Part shown: one piece after another, positions 54,921 to 63,701 of the stretch
How positions within the stretch are numbered: the first letter of the stretch is position 1
Layout of the letters: each line of letters opens with the position of its first letter
Notes under the pieces: generated by a model
Databases searched by the model: none
Seen by the model: the letters and a program-made list of their open reading frames with translations, nothing else
What the model was told of the DNA's origin: nothing
Translations under genes and position numbers: made by a program
Assembly: GCA_903838675.1 (NCBI GenBank)
Contig: CAILZI010000213.1
Span: 62,001-126,000, forward strand
DNA: 64,000 nucleotides
Direction: 5' to 3'
Source: an uncultured Verrucomicrobiota bacterium
Lineage (GTDB): Bacteria > Verrucomicrobiota > Verrucomicrobiia > Verrucomicrobiales > Verrucomicrobiaceae

Positions 54921-55559
54921 ATGACCCGTGGCAGCCGCTCTCTCATCCTCCTGACGCTCCTCATCCTCACGGGAATCATCCTGCCCTTCATCATCTGGGG
55001 CGCGCAGTTTGATCAAACCTTGAGCCTCAAGGGGGCGCGTCAGTGGATGGAAGGCTACGGCACATGGGCCTGGGCCGCAGGCATCGTTCTGCTCGTGGCA
55101 GACATCGTGCTGCCGGTGCCTTCCACCGTCGTCATGTCGGCGCTGGGCTGGATGTACGGCTGGTGGCTTGGCGGCCTCATCAGTGCAGCCGGTTCGATGC
55201 TCTCCGGCATCATCGCCTACGCTGCCTGCCGCTGGCTGGGTCGTGGTGCGGCGCGCTGGATCGCCGGTGCCGAGGGCCTGCGCAAAGGCGAGGAAATCTT
55301 CGAGCAGCGCGGCGGCTGGCTCGTGGCGCTCTCTCGCTGGATGCCAGTTCTTCCGGAGGCCGTGGCCTGCCTCGCAGGACTTTCCAGCATGCGCTGGCGG
55401 TTGTTCCTGCCCGCCCTGGCCTGCGGCTCCGTCCCCACGGGCTTTGTGTTCGCCGCCATCGGTCATCTCGGCCAAAGCGAACCCGCATGGGCCTTTGCTT
55501 TGAGTGCCATCGTTCCCATCCTGCTCTGGCTGGGCGCGGCACGGGTGCTGAAGCGCTAG
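54921..55559 (+). CDS. TVP38/TMEM64 (VTT domain) membrane protein
   Basis: This 212-residue membrane protein has the VTT/DedA-type layout: a first helix (about 11-30), a G-rich re-entrant region (LGWMYGWWLGGLISAAGSMLSGIIAYAACRWLGRGAARWI), RGGWLVALSRWMPVLPEAVACLAGLSSM with the family Arg, then two helices. Relatives act as lipid or membrane transporters or scramblases. It is the third gene after the BlaI/M56 pair, on the same strand, 56 bp on. The ATG at 54921 was chosen over a TTG at 54900. The 3' end overlaps the convergent gene by 4 bp. Confidence 0.88.
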   Translation: MTRGSRSLILLTLLILTGIILPFIIWGAQFDQTLSLKGARQWMEGYGTWAWAAGIVLLVADIVLPVPSTVVMSALGWMYGWWLGGLISAAGSMLSGIIAYAACRWLGRGAARWIAGAEGLRKGEEIFEQRGGWLVALSRWMPVLPEAVACLAGLSSMRWRLFLPALACGSVPTGFVFAAIGHLGQSEPAWAFALSAIVPILLWLGAARVLKR

Positions 55560-58069
55560 CGCATTTCCACCAATCCAGCGCTGGCTGCCGCCGCACGCAC
55601 CAGCTTGTACATTTCTCGGCGGATGAGCCAGACGCCCAGCGGCACCAGCAGCACAAGGGCCAGGACGGCAAAGATGCCCAGCACGAGCAGCGTGTGCAAA
55701 CCGGCCGCCATCAAAATCGCGGTGACGATCAGCCACAGCAGCAGGTTCCACCACAAGCTCCGGCGGATGCGCAGGAGCAGTCGCACCCGCGTGAGGCAGC
55801 GCCCGTCAGCATGGAATTCCGTCACGCTCAAAAAGGCGCGGGAAACTTCCGACCACGGCCAGGCTTCGATGTCAAACCAGCGCCAGCCGTCGTCCTCTCG
55901 AAAGATGATGTGCGCAGCTCTGAGCACCTTGCGCAGTTCCTGCAGCCACGCATCACGGGTGGTGCCGGCTTCGCTCCAAAAGCACAGCGTTCCCAGACTG
56001 AAGGTGACTTTGTGCGGCCGCACGGGCGGAATGATGTCTGGCAGCAGCGGATGGCGGCTGGGCCGTGCGCCCAGGGTCAGCATGCCACGCAGCCGCGCCC
56101 ACTCGCGCACCACCGGCTGCAGAAAGCTGAGCCACCACAGCAGCAGACGGTCACACATGCCATGGATCCCGGCTGAGGCGGCATTACGGGCACTGACATG
56201 CCAGGCAGACCAAAGGGCAAAACTCAGTACTCCCAACGCCAGCCACGGCTGATGCGCCACCACCGCCGCCAGCAGCAGCGCGAGCCACAGCAGGCCGGTA
56301 AACCACTCCCACCAGCGGAAGCTGGAAGAGGAGTAGATCACCTGAAAGGCTCCCAGTCCAAAGGGGCCGTGGAAAATGCTGCCTTCCACAGGGTGATCCG
56401 CCGGATGCTGGTCTCCATAGATGCCGCCACGCCAGCGCGCTCCCCCGAGAAAACCGAAACGCTCGGGATGTTCCTTCATCAGCAAGGCCTCCGCACAGCC
56501 GTAGCCAAACTGCTGCGTCAGATACGCCCGGATGGTGAAGCGCCGGTGGTGCCAGACCATCGCCCCGGGCACAAACAGCAGCCGCCTGCCGGCTTCACGC
56601 AGCCGCCAGCAGATGTCCACATCATCACCCGCCGTTTTGAATTCAACCCGAAAGCCGTCGATGAGCTCGAGAGCGTCCTTCCGAATGGCAAGGTTGCAGC
56701 CCGGCAGGTGCTCGGCCTCGGTGTCATTGAGCAGCACCTGCGCGGGCGCACCGGGCGCTGCGGCCACCACGCGCTCAATGCGGTTGCGCGGCGTCGGCGG
56801 GATGTTGGGACCTCCGGCTGCCGCGACGGGTTCATCCGCAAAGGCATGGCTCAGGTGCAGGAGCCAGTCGGGATGAGCAATGCAGTCGTCGTCAGTGTAG
56901 GCAATGATGGAGCCCGTGGCGAGCTTCGCACCGAGATTGCGCGCCACACTGAGCCCTGCGTGCTCCTGAAACTGGTAGCGCACCTGCGGATGGCCTTTGG
57001 CGATCTCGGCGATGTGCTGGCGCGAACCATCGTCGATCAGCAGGATCTCGAAATCAGGATAGTCCAGCGCCACCAATGAATCCAGGCACTGGCCCAGCGT
57101 GGCGGCACCATTGTGCGTGCATACCACCACAGAGATTCGTGGCGGTGCGGCCGGCGGCGGCCATGCAGCAGGGAGATCACGCTGCGCGGCGCATGCAGGG
57201 CGCTCTTTTCTCTCACGGTCCACCAGGCCAAACTGCCAGCCTGTGATTTCTCTGCCGCCCCGGTGCCATTCGTCCGTGTAGGCAAACCAGACCCCGCCCG
57301 CACAGCCACCGCTTAGCAGGCAGTCATGCTGCCAGCGCATCACCTCCGCCTGCCGTTCCTGTCCATGCGTGGCGACATCGAGACCGAATTCGGTGATGAG
57401 CAGCGGCTGGTTCCCCGCGAGATTCTGCCATCGCGCAATGCACGCGCTGAAAGCAGCCGGTGTTTCCAGATACACATTCACCGCGATGAAGTCAGCATTG
57501 CGCGGCACGAGATAGCCGGTGGACGGGTAGGTGGCGTAACTGACGAGTGTCTGCGGCGCTTCGTGGCGTGAGATTCTGATCAGCTTTTCAATGAAAGCCC
57601 GCACCCGGCGTGGCTTCATCCATCGCACCAAAGTCTTCTCGATTTCATTCCCCACGAGGAATGCGCTGATGCAGGAGTAGTCACGCAGTCTGGCGCTGAT
57701 GGCGGTGACCTGGGCTTCGATCTCACGGCAGAGAACGCGGCTGGCGAGGAAATCGACATGCTCACTCCAGGGGATGCCCACAATCAGGCGCAGGCCGAGG
57801 GCTTCGACTTCGCGCAGCACAGCTTCTGTCGGGGGCTCGTACAGCCGCACGGTATTGAAACCCAGTGCAGTGATGTGCCTCAGGTCGGCCGCCAGCTGGT
57901 TGTCTTCGGGGAAGGGCTCAGAACGCGAGTTCGGCTTAAACGGGCCGTAACTGACTCCACGGATGAAATGGGGGGTGCCATCAGCCAGCTGCAGGTACTT
58001 TCCTGCCGCCACCACACGCAGCCCGTGGCTCACGTGCGGAAGGGTGGCAGGGGTCGAGGCGGAAGTCAT
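55556..58069 (-). CDS. fusion of a clan GH-A-like glycoside hydrolase domain and a family 2 glycosyltransferase
   Basis: This 837-residue protein joins two enzymes. Residues about 15-290 look like a TIM-barrel glycoside hydrolase, with FLVGNEIE (acid/base Glu) and LLITEFGLD (nucleophile Glu). Residues about 310-560 are a GT2 domain: ISVVVCTHNGAATLGQCLDSL, EILLIDDGS, IIAYTDDDCIAHPDW and GDDVDICWRLREAG. The C-terminal third has hydrophobic helices (WFTGLLWLALLLAAVVAHQPWL; LLLWLIVTAILMAAGLHTLLVLG), so it is membrane-bound. It may synthesise a polysaccharide while trimming or editing it (inferred). It is convergent with the VTT gene. Confidence 0.85.
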   Translation of the reverse strand: MTSASTPATLPHVSHGLRVVAAGKYLQLADGTPHFIRGVSYGPFKPNSRSEPFPEDNQLAADLRHITALGFNTVRLYEPPTEAVLREVEALGLRLIVGIPWSEHVDFLASRVLCREIEAQVTAISARLRDYSCISAFLVGNEIEKTLVRWMKPRRVRAFIEKLIRISRHEAPQTLVSYATYPSTGYLVPRNADFIAVNVYLETPAAFSACIARWQNLAGNQPLLITEFGLDVATHGQERQAEVMRWQHDCLLSGGCAGGVWFAYTDEWHRGGREITGWQFGLVDRERKERPACAAQRDLPAAWPPPAAPPRISVVVCTHNGAATLGQCLDSLVALDYPDFEILLIDDGSRQHIAEIAKGHPQVRYQFQEHAGLSVARNLGAKLATGSIIAYTDDDCIAHPDWLLHLSHAFADEPVAAAGGPNIPPTPRNRIERVVAAAPGAPAQVLLNDTEAEHLPGCNLAIRKDALELIDGFRVEFKTAGDDVDICWRLREAGRRLLFVPGAMVWHHRRFTIRAYLTQQFGYGCAEALLMKEHPERFGFLGGARWRGGIYGDQHPADHPVEGSIFHGPFGLGAFQVIYSSSSFRWWEWFTGLLWLALLLAAVVAHQPWLALGVLSFALWSAWHVSARNAASAGIHGMCDRLLLWWLSFLQPVVREWARLRGMLTLGARPSRHPLLPDIIPPVRPHKVTFSLGTLCFWSEAGTTRDAWLQELRKVLRAAHIIFREDDGWRWFDIEAWPWSEVSRAFLSVTEFHADGRCLTRVRLLLRIRRSLWWNLLLWLIVTAILMAAGLHTLLVLGIFAVLALVLLVPLGVWLIRREMYKLVRAAAASAGLVEMR

Positions 58070-58138
58070 GCAGGCGTCAGGTTCACTTTCGGCGGGTCCG
58101 AAGGGTGAAACAGATACGCGACGAAGGCCAGTCAGACT

Positions 58139-58480
58139 TCAGATCTTGGAAGCTTTGTCAGTGGGCGTTTGACCTATGCTGGTGTCTTCCGGCGCTCCAG
58201 GCGTCGTGATCTCCATTTCCACCCAGCCGTCGCCTTCGCGCTCGATACGACGGTTGTTGATGATCATGACAATGCAAAAACCGATGAATGCCGTGCTGGT
58301 CTCCAGCACGAACGGGGTGGAGAAGAAGGTGAAGAAGTAGGCCAGCCCCTGCAACGCGATCTCACGCGCGGTTTCATTCACATAAGCTGCAATGACGACA
58401 CCTGCGATGATGGCAAGTGACCACAGCAGGGATTCGAGCCACCAAAGAGATTTTTGAGGCATGGTTTCAGGAGCAGGCAT
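58139..58480 (-). CDS. small two-helix membrane protein
   Basis: This 113-residue protein (or 107 from an ATG at 58462) has two hydrophobic segments (about 14-34 and 59-76), then a charged C-terminal tail (NRRIEREGDGWVEMEITTPG). I do not recognise a family. It follows the RodZ-like gene by 7 bp on the same strand and is probably in its operon, so it may work at the membrane near cell-shape or division machinery, but that is only a guess. Confidence 0.75.
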   Translation of the reverse strand: MPAPETMPQKSLWWLESLLWSLAIIAGVVIAAYVNETAREIALQGLAYFFTFFSTPFVLETSTAFIGFCIVMIINNRRIEREGDGWVEMEITTPGAPEDTSIGQTPTDKASKI

Positions 58481-58487
58481 TCGGAGA

Positions 58488-59093
58488 TCAGTGAACAGGG
58501 GTAGCTTTATGGGCGGTGACAGGAAAATCCACCTGTTTTGTTTTTACCTGCGCTGATCCGACCGTGGCCGGGGAGTCTGCCCTGGGAGCAGGGGCGGGGG
58601 TGTCATTCTCATCTTCGTCGACTGGCAGAGCTTTGAGTGCGGAAGGTTCCACCTGGCTGCGCATGTCAGCCACATGCTTTCCCCACATGGCGGTGCCCGC
58701 GAGAACAAAGACAAAGACCGCGAGGGCCGCCGGCAGCGGGGATTTGATGGAGCGCACTTGGCCTGCTGCGGGTACACTGACACGATCATTGCGCTCTGCA
58801 GGCTCACGCAACCACGGTCCCTGGGATTGCGTCAGATAACGGTAATCCCGCTCTCCACCCAGCGCTCCTTCGGGCAGTTCCTCCAGCATTGAAGAGGCAT
58901 CCACTTCGAGAAACTCACTGTACTGACGAAGGAATGAACGTGCATACGTCAGACTGCCAAACCCGGCGATGTTGCCGGACTCAAGATAGCGCAGGCGCTG
59001 CGCCGGAATGCGCGTCTCATGCGCCGCGTCCTCGATGGACAGGCCGCGCTTTTCACGCGCCGCGATGAGCATCTGGCCGAAGGTAGCAGTCAT
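58488..59093 (-). CDS. RodZ-like HTH membrane protein
   Basis: This protein of about 201 residues has an N-terminal RodZ-type HTH (FGQMLIAAREKRGLSIEDAAHETRIPAQRLRYLESGNIAGFGSLTYARSFLRQYSEFLEVD), an Arg/Ser linker, a membrane helix (PAALAVFVFVLAGTAMWG) and a short acidic C-terminus. It lacks the long DUF4115 domain of E. coli RodZ. RodZ proteins link MreB to the cell-wall machinery. I chose the ATG at 59093 because the HTH begins there; another ATG lies at 59123. The gene is divergent from the desaturase gene at 59243. Confidence 0.85.
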   Translation of the reverse strand: MTATFGQMLIAAREKRGLSIEDAAHETRIPAQRLRYLESGNIAGFGSLTYARSFLRQYSEFLEVDASSMLEELPEGALGGERDYRYLTQSQGPWLREPAERNDRVSVPAAGQVRSIKSPLPAALAVFVFVLAGTAMWGKHVADMRSQVEPSALKALPVDEDENDTPAPAPRADSPATVGSAQVKTKQVDFPVTAHKATPVH

Positions 59094-59242
59094 GGTTTGG
59101 TTGGGATACGTCAAATGTGACATCGCCGGACGTGTAAGCGATGAATTTTTTCAGGGACCAAACGCAGATAATTGCAGAAAAACCCTTGGGGGATTATTCC
59201 CAGTGTTCTTGTAATCAAAGCAAGGAATACTAAAATCATGCC

Positions 59243-60394
59243 ATGAAAGCGCTCCACGAGACCCGTCTGAAAATTCGTCGTGAACTGGAGGCACCGCCTG
59301 CCTTGAGAAAATTCGGCAGCGGCTGGATCAGCGGCGTTCTGGGCATGATGTTCGGCCTGGCTGCCCTCGGCTGCGTGGTGATGAAGCGTTTCCCCGGGGT
59401 CTTCACCATGAAGGAGGACGCGGCTTTGATTGGGTCCCCGGCCTTTCGTACCGGCATGTTCGTCCTCATGGTGCTGGCGTTTGGGTTTTCACTGCTCAAT
59501 CTCGTGCTGCGCCCGGGCAAGGCTCTCGGCATCACGGGCATGGTGGCGACGCTGCTCGCCGTGACTTTTGGCGGCACTTCGGCCACGGCGGTGGCCCCCG
59601 ATCTGACACCGCTGTACTTCGGACTCGATTTCTTCATCCTGCGCCTCCTTTTCACGGGTTTCCTTTTCATCCCGCTGGAAACGATCTTTCCTCACCGGGC
59701 AGAGCAGGGGATCTTTCGCCAGGAATGGCGCGAGGACCTGTTCTACTACCTCATCAGCAGCATGCTGGTGCAGGTGCTGACCTGGCTGAGCTTCATGCCG
59801 GCGCAGACTTTGTTCAAACACACCTCATGGACGGAGCTGCGCGCCTGGGTGGCAGCACTGCCGTTTCTCGTCCAGCTCATTGCCATCATGTTCCTCACGG
59901 ATCTGGTGCAGTACTGGGTGCATCGCCTGTTTCACCGCATCCCGGCGCTGTGGCGCTTCCATGCCGTGCATCACTCGGCACAAAACATGGACTGGATGGC
60001 TGGCGCGCGGATGCACTTCTTCGAAATCCTCGTGCTGCGCGGCACCACGGTCTTCCCCATGATCCTGCTCGGCTTCAGCCAGACGGCCGTGAATGCCTAC
60101 GTGCTGGTCGTCTATCTCTTCGCCACCTTCGCGCATTCAAACCTCGGCTGGAAACTCGGCATCTTCGAAAAATTCTTCGTCACCCCCCGCTTCCATCACT
60201 GGCATCACGGCATTGAGAAGGAAGCCATCGACGTGAACTTCTCCATCCACTTTCCACTCTTTGATAAACTCTTCGGCACCCACTACATGCCGGAAAACGG
60301 CCGCTGGCCCGAAGGCTACGGCATCGGCGGCCATCCAGTGCCCCACGGTTACTGGCAGCAGTTCCTCCATCCGTTCCGGCGGAAAAAAAAGTAG
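59243..60394 (+). CDS. sterol desaturase/fatty acid hydroxylase family membrane protein
   Basis: This 383-residue integral membrane protein has the di-iron histidine clusters of the family: HRLFH, HAVHH, and HHWHH, with a further His in NFSIHFPLFDKLFGTHY. It has about six hydrophobic helices, plus an N-terminal region of two helices not usual for the minimal family. It would introduce a hydroxyl or double bond into a lipid using O2. A likely promoter is the AT-rich TTGTAA...TACTAA just upstream. It is convergent with the gene at 60395. Confidence 0.88.
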   Translation: MKALHETRLKIRRELEAPPALRKFGSGWISGVLGMMFGLAALGCVVMKRFPGVFTMKEDAALIGSPAFRTGMFVLMVLAFGFSLLNLVLRPGKALGITGMVATLLAVTFGGTSATAVAPDLTPLYFGLDFFILRLLFTGFLFIPLETIFPHRAEQGIFRQEWREDLFYYLISSMLVQVLTWLSFMPAQTLFKHTSWTELRAWVAALPFLVQLIAIMFLTDLVQYWVHRLFHRIPALWRFHAVHHSAQNMDWMAGARMHFFEILVLRGTTVFPMILLGFSQTAVNAYVLVVYLFATFAHSNLGWKLGIFEKFFVTPRFHHWHHGIEKEAIDVNFSIHFPLFDKLFGTHYMPENGRWPEGYGIGGHPVPHGYWQQFLHPFRRKKK

Positions 60395-62728
60395 TCACTC
60401 ATACCTCAACTGCACCGTCGCAAGGCACTCCGCATCTGCCGTCACACGCAGCCAGCGCGCCTGCACCTCCGGCTCAAACTCCAGGTTCAGCGCGGTGCCC
60501 TCCGCCAGGTGCGCCTCCTGATAAGTCACCCACATCCCGGTTCCCGTCAGGTCCAGTTCCACCTTCACATTCACCGCCTGCTTCGCATCATGGCTCAGCG
60601 TCAGCATGCGCTTGTCATAGCCCCAGATGAGATACGGGTCGCTCGGCTGGCCCGCTTTGACCTTCGTCTTCTTCCAGGGCCCGCCTTCACCACGTGGCTT
60701 GCCGAGCTTCCACAGATCATCAATCGCTCCCGCCCACAGTGCCGCTTTCCCATCATCGCTGCGGATGATGTGCTCTCCCCCCACCGCATCTGCTCGGACG
60801 CCGCTCATCAGAAACATGCCGCGATAACCACCAAAGTCAGTCACCCGCAGGTTGTGCGAAGCCACAGGCCGGATCTTCGCAAAGCCATCCGCATTCTCCG
60901 CAGGCAGTTCAAAGAATGTCCCGCACGCGCTCAGCATGTCGCGCTCCGTCGCCACCTCGCGGCACACTCGCAGTTCGCCGGCGTTGGTGGCCGCATCCAG
61001 CGCCGTGCTGGCACGCGGCAGCCGCCAGCGCCGTCCGCGATCATCCACCACCAGCACGCTTGCTTCATCCAGCGTGATGACGTGCCGCGGTATCGCCACC
61101 TTCGTTTTCACAAACATCTCCGCTTTCGGATCTTCCACCCGGTTCAGCTTCAGATCCGCATCCATCTCATAATAACCTGCGTCAGCCGCAAAGCTCAGCG
61201 TCCGCTTGTTCTCCCCACGTGCACGAAAAACACCGGTCTGCACTTTCTCATCTTCCGTCCTCGCCACGCCGTCAAACATCGCATCCGCCTCGATGCCGCG
61301 TGATTCGCCATTCGTCAGCATGATGATCACGCTCACATCTTTCCCATCTTTGTCGGCCTTCACCGTCAGCCATTCTGCATCGCCACGGATGTCCTCACGC
61401 TTCACAGTCCCTGCCGCATGATCAATCCGCCACACACTGCGGTGCTTCCATCCAGCGACAAGAAACGGGTCTGCCACCTCACCCGCCTTCACGCTGTCAT
61501 GCAGCCACACAGCTCCGCTCGCATGCGCTGGCCCGAGTTTGTCCGGCGTCTCTGGACTCGCAAACCACAGATTCGACTGCGACTGCCCCACGCTGTCGAT
61601 CCCTCCTTTGACTTTGCGTTTGTTAAGAAACTCTGACTTCGCCGAATCATCGCAGCCAAAGACCAGACGATCGTTCCAGCGGCTGAAGTCGCCGATCACT
61701 TTCATATACGCACTGCGCACACGAATGCCCTTCGTGTTGGCCGCGGAGAAGCTGCGCGGGAAGCGCCAGAACGCACCATGCATCGTCATGAGCAGATCCT
61801 CTTCGCCGATGTCGCGGATGCGCGGCCATTCGGTGTTCCAGCCATGCGCGCCATCATAGCTATGACTCACCTTCGGCAGACGAAACGCTTGCCACTTGCC
61901 ACCATCCAGCAGCATCAAAATAAGCGACTTCGCATCCCAGCCGATGCTCCACACCGGCGCATTCACCTCGCTGCCCTGAATACCACCCGGGCCGGTGACT
62001 TCCGTGAATTGATTGCGCCGCACCAGTTGCCAGTCATCGCCGGGCTTGCGCCATTCCCCCAGCGCACCGCTCGGCGTCGTGGGGTCCGTCAGCACCCGTT
62101 TGTCGCGGTCGCCGTTGTTGGCGTAAATCAAACGTCCCTGGCTCGAATAGAGTCCTTTGCCGTGATAGCCCGGCAGCTTCGATTCAAGCTTCGTGAGCGG
62201 TGTCGTGACATCGAAGCCCTTTTTCAATGGATTGCCGTCGCGAATCAAAGAGGTCACCGCCAGCGATTTCACATCCACCTCATACAGACCCTCTTCCATC
62301 GTCGCATAATAGATTTTGCCAGCGGGATCGCTCAAGTGACGCGCATTGCCGGTGAGCCGGCCCGGCATCTTGCTCGGTGGTATCACCCGTACCTTGCGCT
62401 CCGCATCAATCACATAGGGCCCCATGAATAGCTGCTGCGACTCTGCATGGATCATCCGGTTCGCCGGCGTTCCACCCACGCTCTCCGGCCGCACGATCTG
62501 TTTCAAATCTGACGTGATCTCATAGAGCTTGTCGCTCGATCCAAACGGCAGATGCGGCCCATACGTGATGACCCAAAGCCGGTCCGCCCACGGCACCACG
62601 GCGCCCGTACCGCATTCGCCTTCGTTGTTGAACATGGCCAGGCTCGGGTAGATGCCGCTGACTTGGCGGGGCTCCTCGGCGGTGAGAAAGCCCGTGAATG
62701 CCGCGAGCAGCAGGAGGTTGGATTTCAT
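60395..62728 (-). CDS. large secreted protein with beta-propeller-like repeats
   Basis: This 777-residue exported protein (signal peptide MKSNLLLLAAFTGFLTA) contains propeller-like strand repeats (LWVITYGPHLPFGSSDKLYEIT, SKLPGYHGKGLYSSQGRLIYANNGDRD, DDWQLVRRNQFTEVTGPGG, WAGAIDDLWKLGKPRG) and a C-terminal beta-sandwich (KVELDLTGTGMWVTYQEAHLAEG). I do not recognise a characterised family. The ATG at 62728 begins the signal peptide; the frame extends to 62995 into the AraC gene. It is divergent from the AraC regulator at 62817 by 88 bp, which likely controls it. Confidence 0.82.
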   Translation of the reverse strand: MKSNLLLLAAFTGFLTAEEPRQVSGIYPSLAMFNNEGECGTGAVVPWADRLWVITYGPHLPFGSSDKLYEITSDLKQIVRPESVGGTPANRMIHAESQQLFMGPYVIDAERKVRVIPPSKMPGRLTGNARHLSDPAGKIYYATMEEGLYEVDVKSLAVTSLIRDGNPLKKGFDVTTPLTKLESKLPGYHGKGLYSSQGRLIYANNGDRDKRVLTDPTTPSGALGEWRKPGDDWQLVRRNQFTEVTGPGGIQGSEVNAPVWSIGWDAKSLILMLLDGGKWQAFRLPKVSHSYDGAHGWNTEWPRIRDIGEEDLLMTMHGAFWRFPRSFSAANTKGIRVRSAYMKVIGDFSRWNDRLVFGCDDSAKSEFLNKRKVKGGIDSVGQSQSNLWFASPETPDKLGPAHASGAVWLHDSVKAGEVADPFLVAGWKHRSVWRIDHAAGTVKREDIRGDAEWLTVKADKDGKDVSVIIMLTNGESRGIEADAMFDGVARTEDEKVQTGVFRARGENKRTLSFAADAGYYEMDADLKLNRVEDPKAEMFVKTKVAIPRHVITLDEASVLVVDDRGRRWRLPRASTALDAATNAGELRVCREVATERDMLSACGTFFELPAENADGFAKIRPVASHNLRVTDFGGYRGMFLMSGVRADAVGGEHIIRSDDGKAALWAGAIDDLWKLGKPRGEGGPWKKTKVKAGQPSDPYLIWGYDKRMLTLSHDAKQAVNVKVELDLTGTGMWVTYQEAHLAEGTALNLEFEPEVQARWLRVTADAECLATVQLRYE

Positions 62729-62816
62729 CCGTGGATCAAAGCCATGCAGGCTCCTATGGCAACCGGGGTGAATTATGCCGGATTGAAATCGCTTACATCC
62801 CCCGCATAGCTGCCTG

Positions 62817-63686
62817 ATGCTGAAACCGAAGGCCATCCAACTCCCCGGCGATGTCTGGCGCAGCCTGCGCCACGAGTGGCTGTGGGTGTATCGCGGCCCT
62901 GTGCCGCAATGCGAGGTTTGGTCTGCCGAGATCCCGGTGCCTGCGGGCGTCTTCTTCGTGGAGCGCGGTGAAGTTCGAATCCGGGCCGATGGCAAAGCGA
63001 CCCTCGTGCCATGCGGTCAGGCCTTCTTCTCCTCCCCCCATCTGCGGCGGCATTGGTTTGCGGCACATACCCGCCTGCTCTCCGTCGGTTTCCGCAGCCA
63101 GTGGCCCGATGGCACGTCGCTGTTCCGCAATGCTCTCAATTTCGCTGCTGAAACTCCCGCTCTGCGAAAAGCCACCCGGCAGCTTTTCACCAGCATTCAC
63201 AGCGCACAAAAAGTCGTCACCTATCGTCAGGCCATCGAGCCCTCCACGTATTCCGCTGCCGAGTGGGCCGCGCGTGAGGCCGCATTCGCCGCTTGGTTTG
63301 GGGTGTTGATCGCAACGCTGCAACAACTCGGTGTTCACCCTGCGCCTCAGGTGCGAACACGCCGCCGTGTGGATCAGCTCATCTCATGGTTGCAGTCGCT
63401 GCCTCTGGATCAAACAACCCCCAGCCTGCCGCCGGATTTCCCGATCGGCATCCGCCGTGCTGAGCAACTGCTGCAGCAGCACTTTGGCATCGGGCTGCGC
63501 ATGTTCATGGAGCGCCGGCGCCTCGATGTCGCACGCGAACGCATCGTGACGGATCACGCCACGCTCAAGGAAATCGCCTTTGCCCTTGGCTTTCGTCATG
63601 CATCCCACTTCACCGCCTGGTTCCGCCGCCATGCTGGCGTTTCCCCGTCTGAGTACCGCCAGAGCGGGATGGAGCAGGCTGCGTGA
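62817..63686 (+). CDS. AraC-family transcriptional regulator
   Basis: This 289-residue regulator has an N-terminal cupin-like sensor (about 20-110; EIPVPAGVFFVERGEVRIR) and a C-terminal AraC HTH (about 190-285; GIRRAEQLLQQHFGIGLRMFMERRRLDVARERIVTDHATLKEIAFALGFRHASHFTAWFRRHAGVSPSEYR). The final motif is the standard AraC signature. It is divergent from the secreted propeller gene at 62728 and probably responds to a carbohydrate that the secreted protein helps handle. Confidence 0.93.
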   Translation: MLKPKAIQLPGDVWRSLRHEWLWVYRGPVPQCEVWSAEIPVPAGVFFVERGEVRIRADGKATLVPCGQAFFSSPHLRRHWFAAHTRLLSVGFRSQWPDGTSLFRNALNFAAETPALRKATRQLFTSIHSAQKVVTYRQAIEPSTYSAAEWAAREAAFAAWFGVLIATLQQLGVHPAPQVRTRRRVDQLISWLQSLPLDQTTPSLPPDFPIGIRRAEQLLQQHFGIGLRMFMERRRLDVARERIVTDHATLKEIAFALGFRHASHFTAWFRRHAGVSPSEYRQSGMEQAA

Positions 63687-63701
63687 ACATTAATTCCACA
63701 G

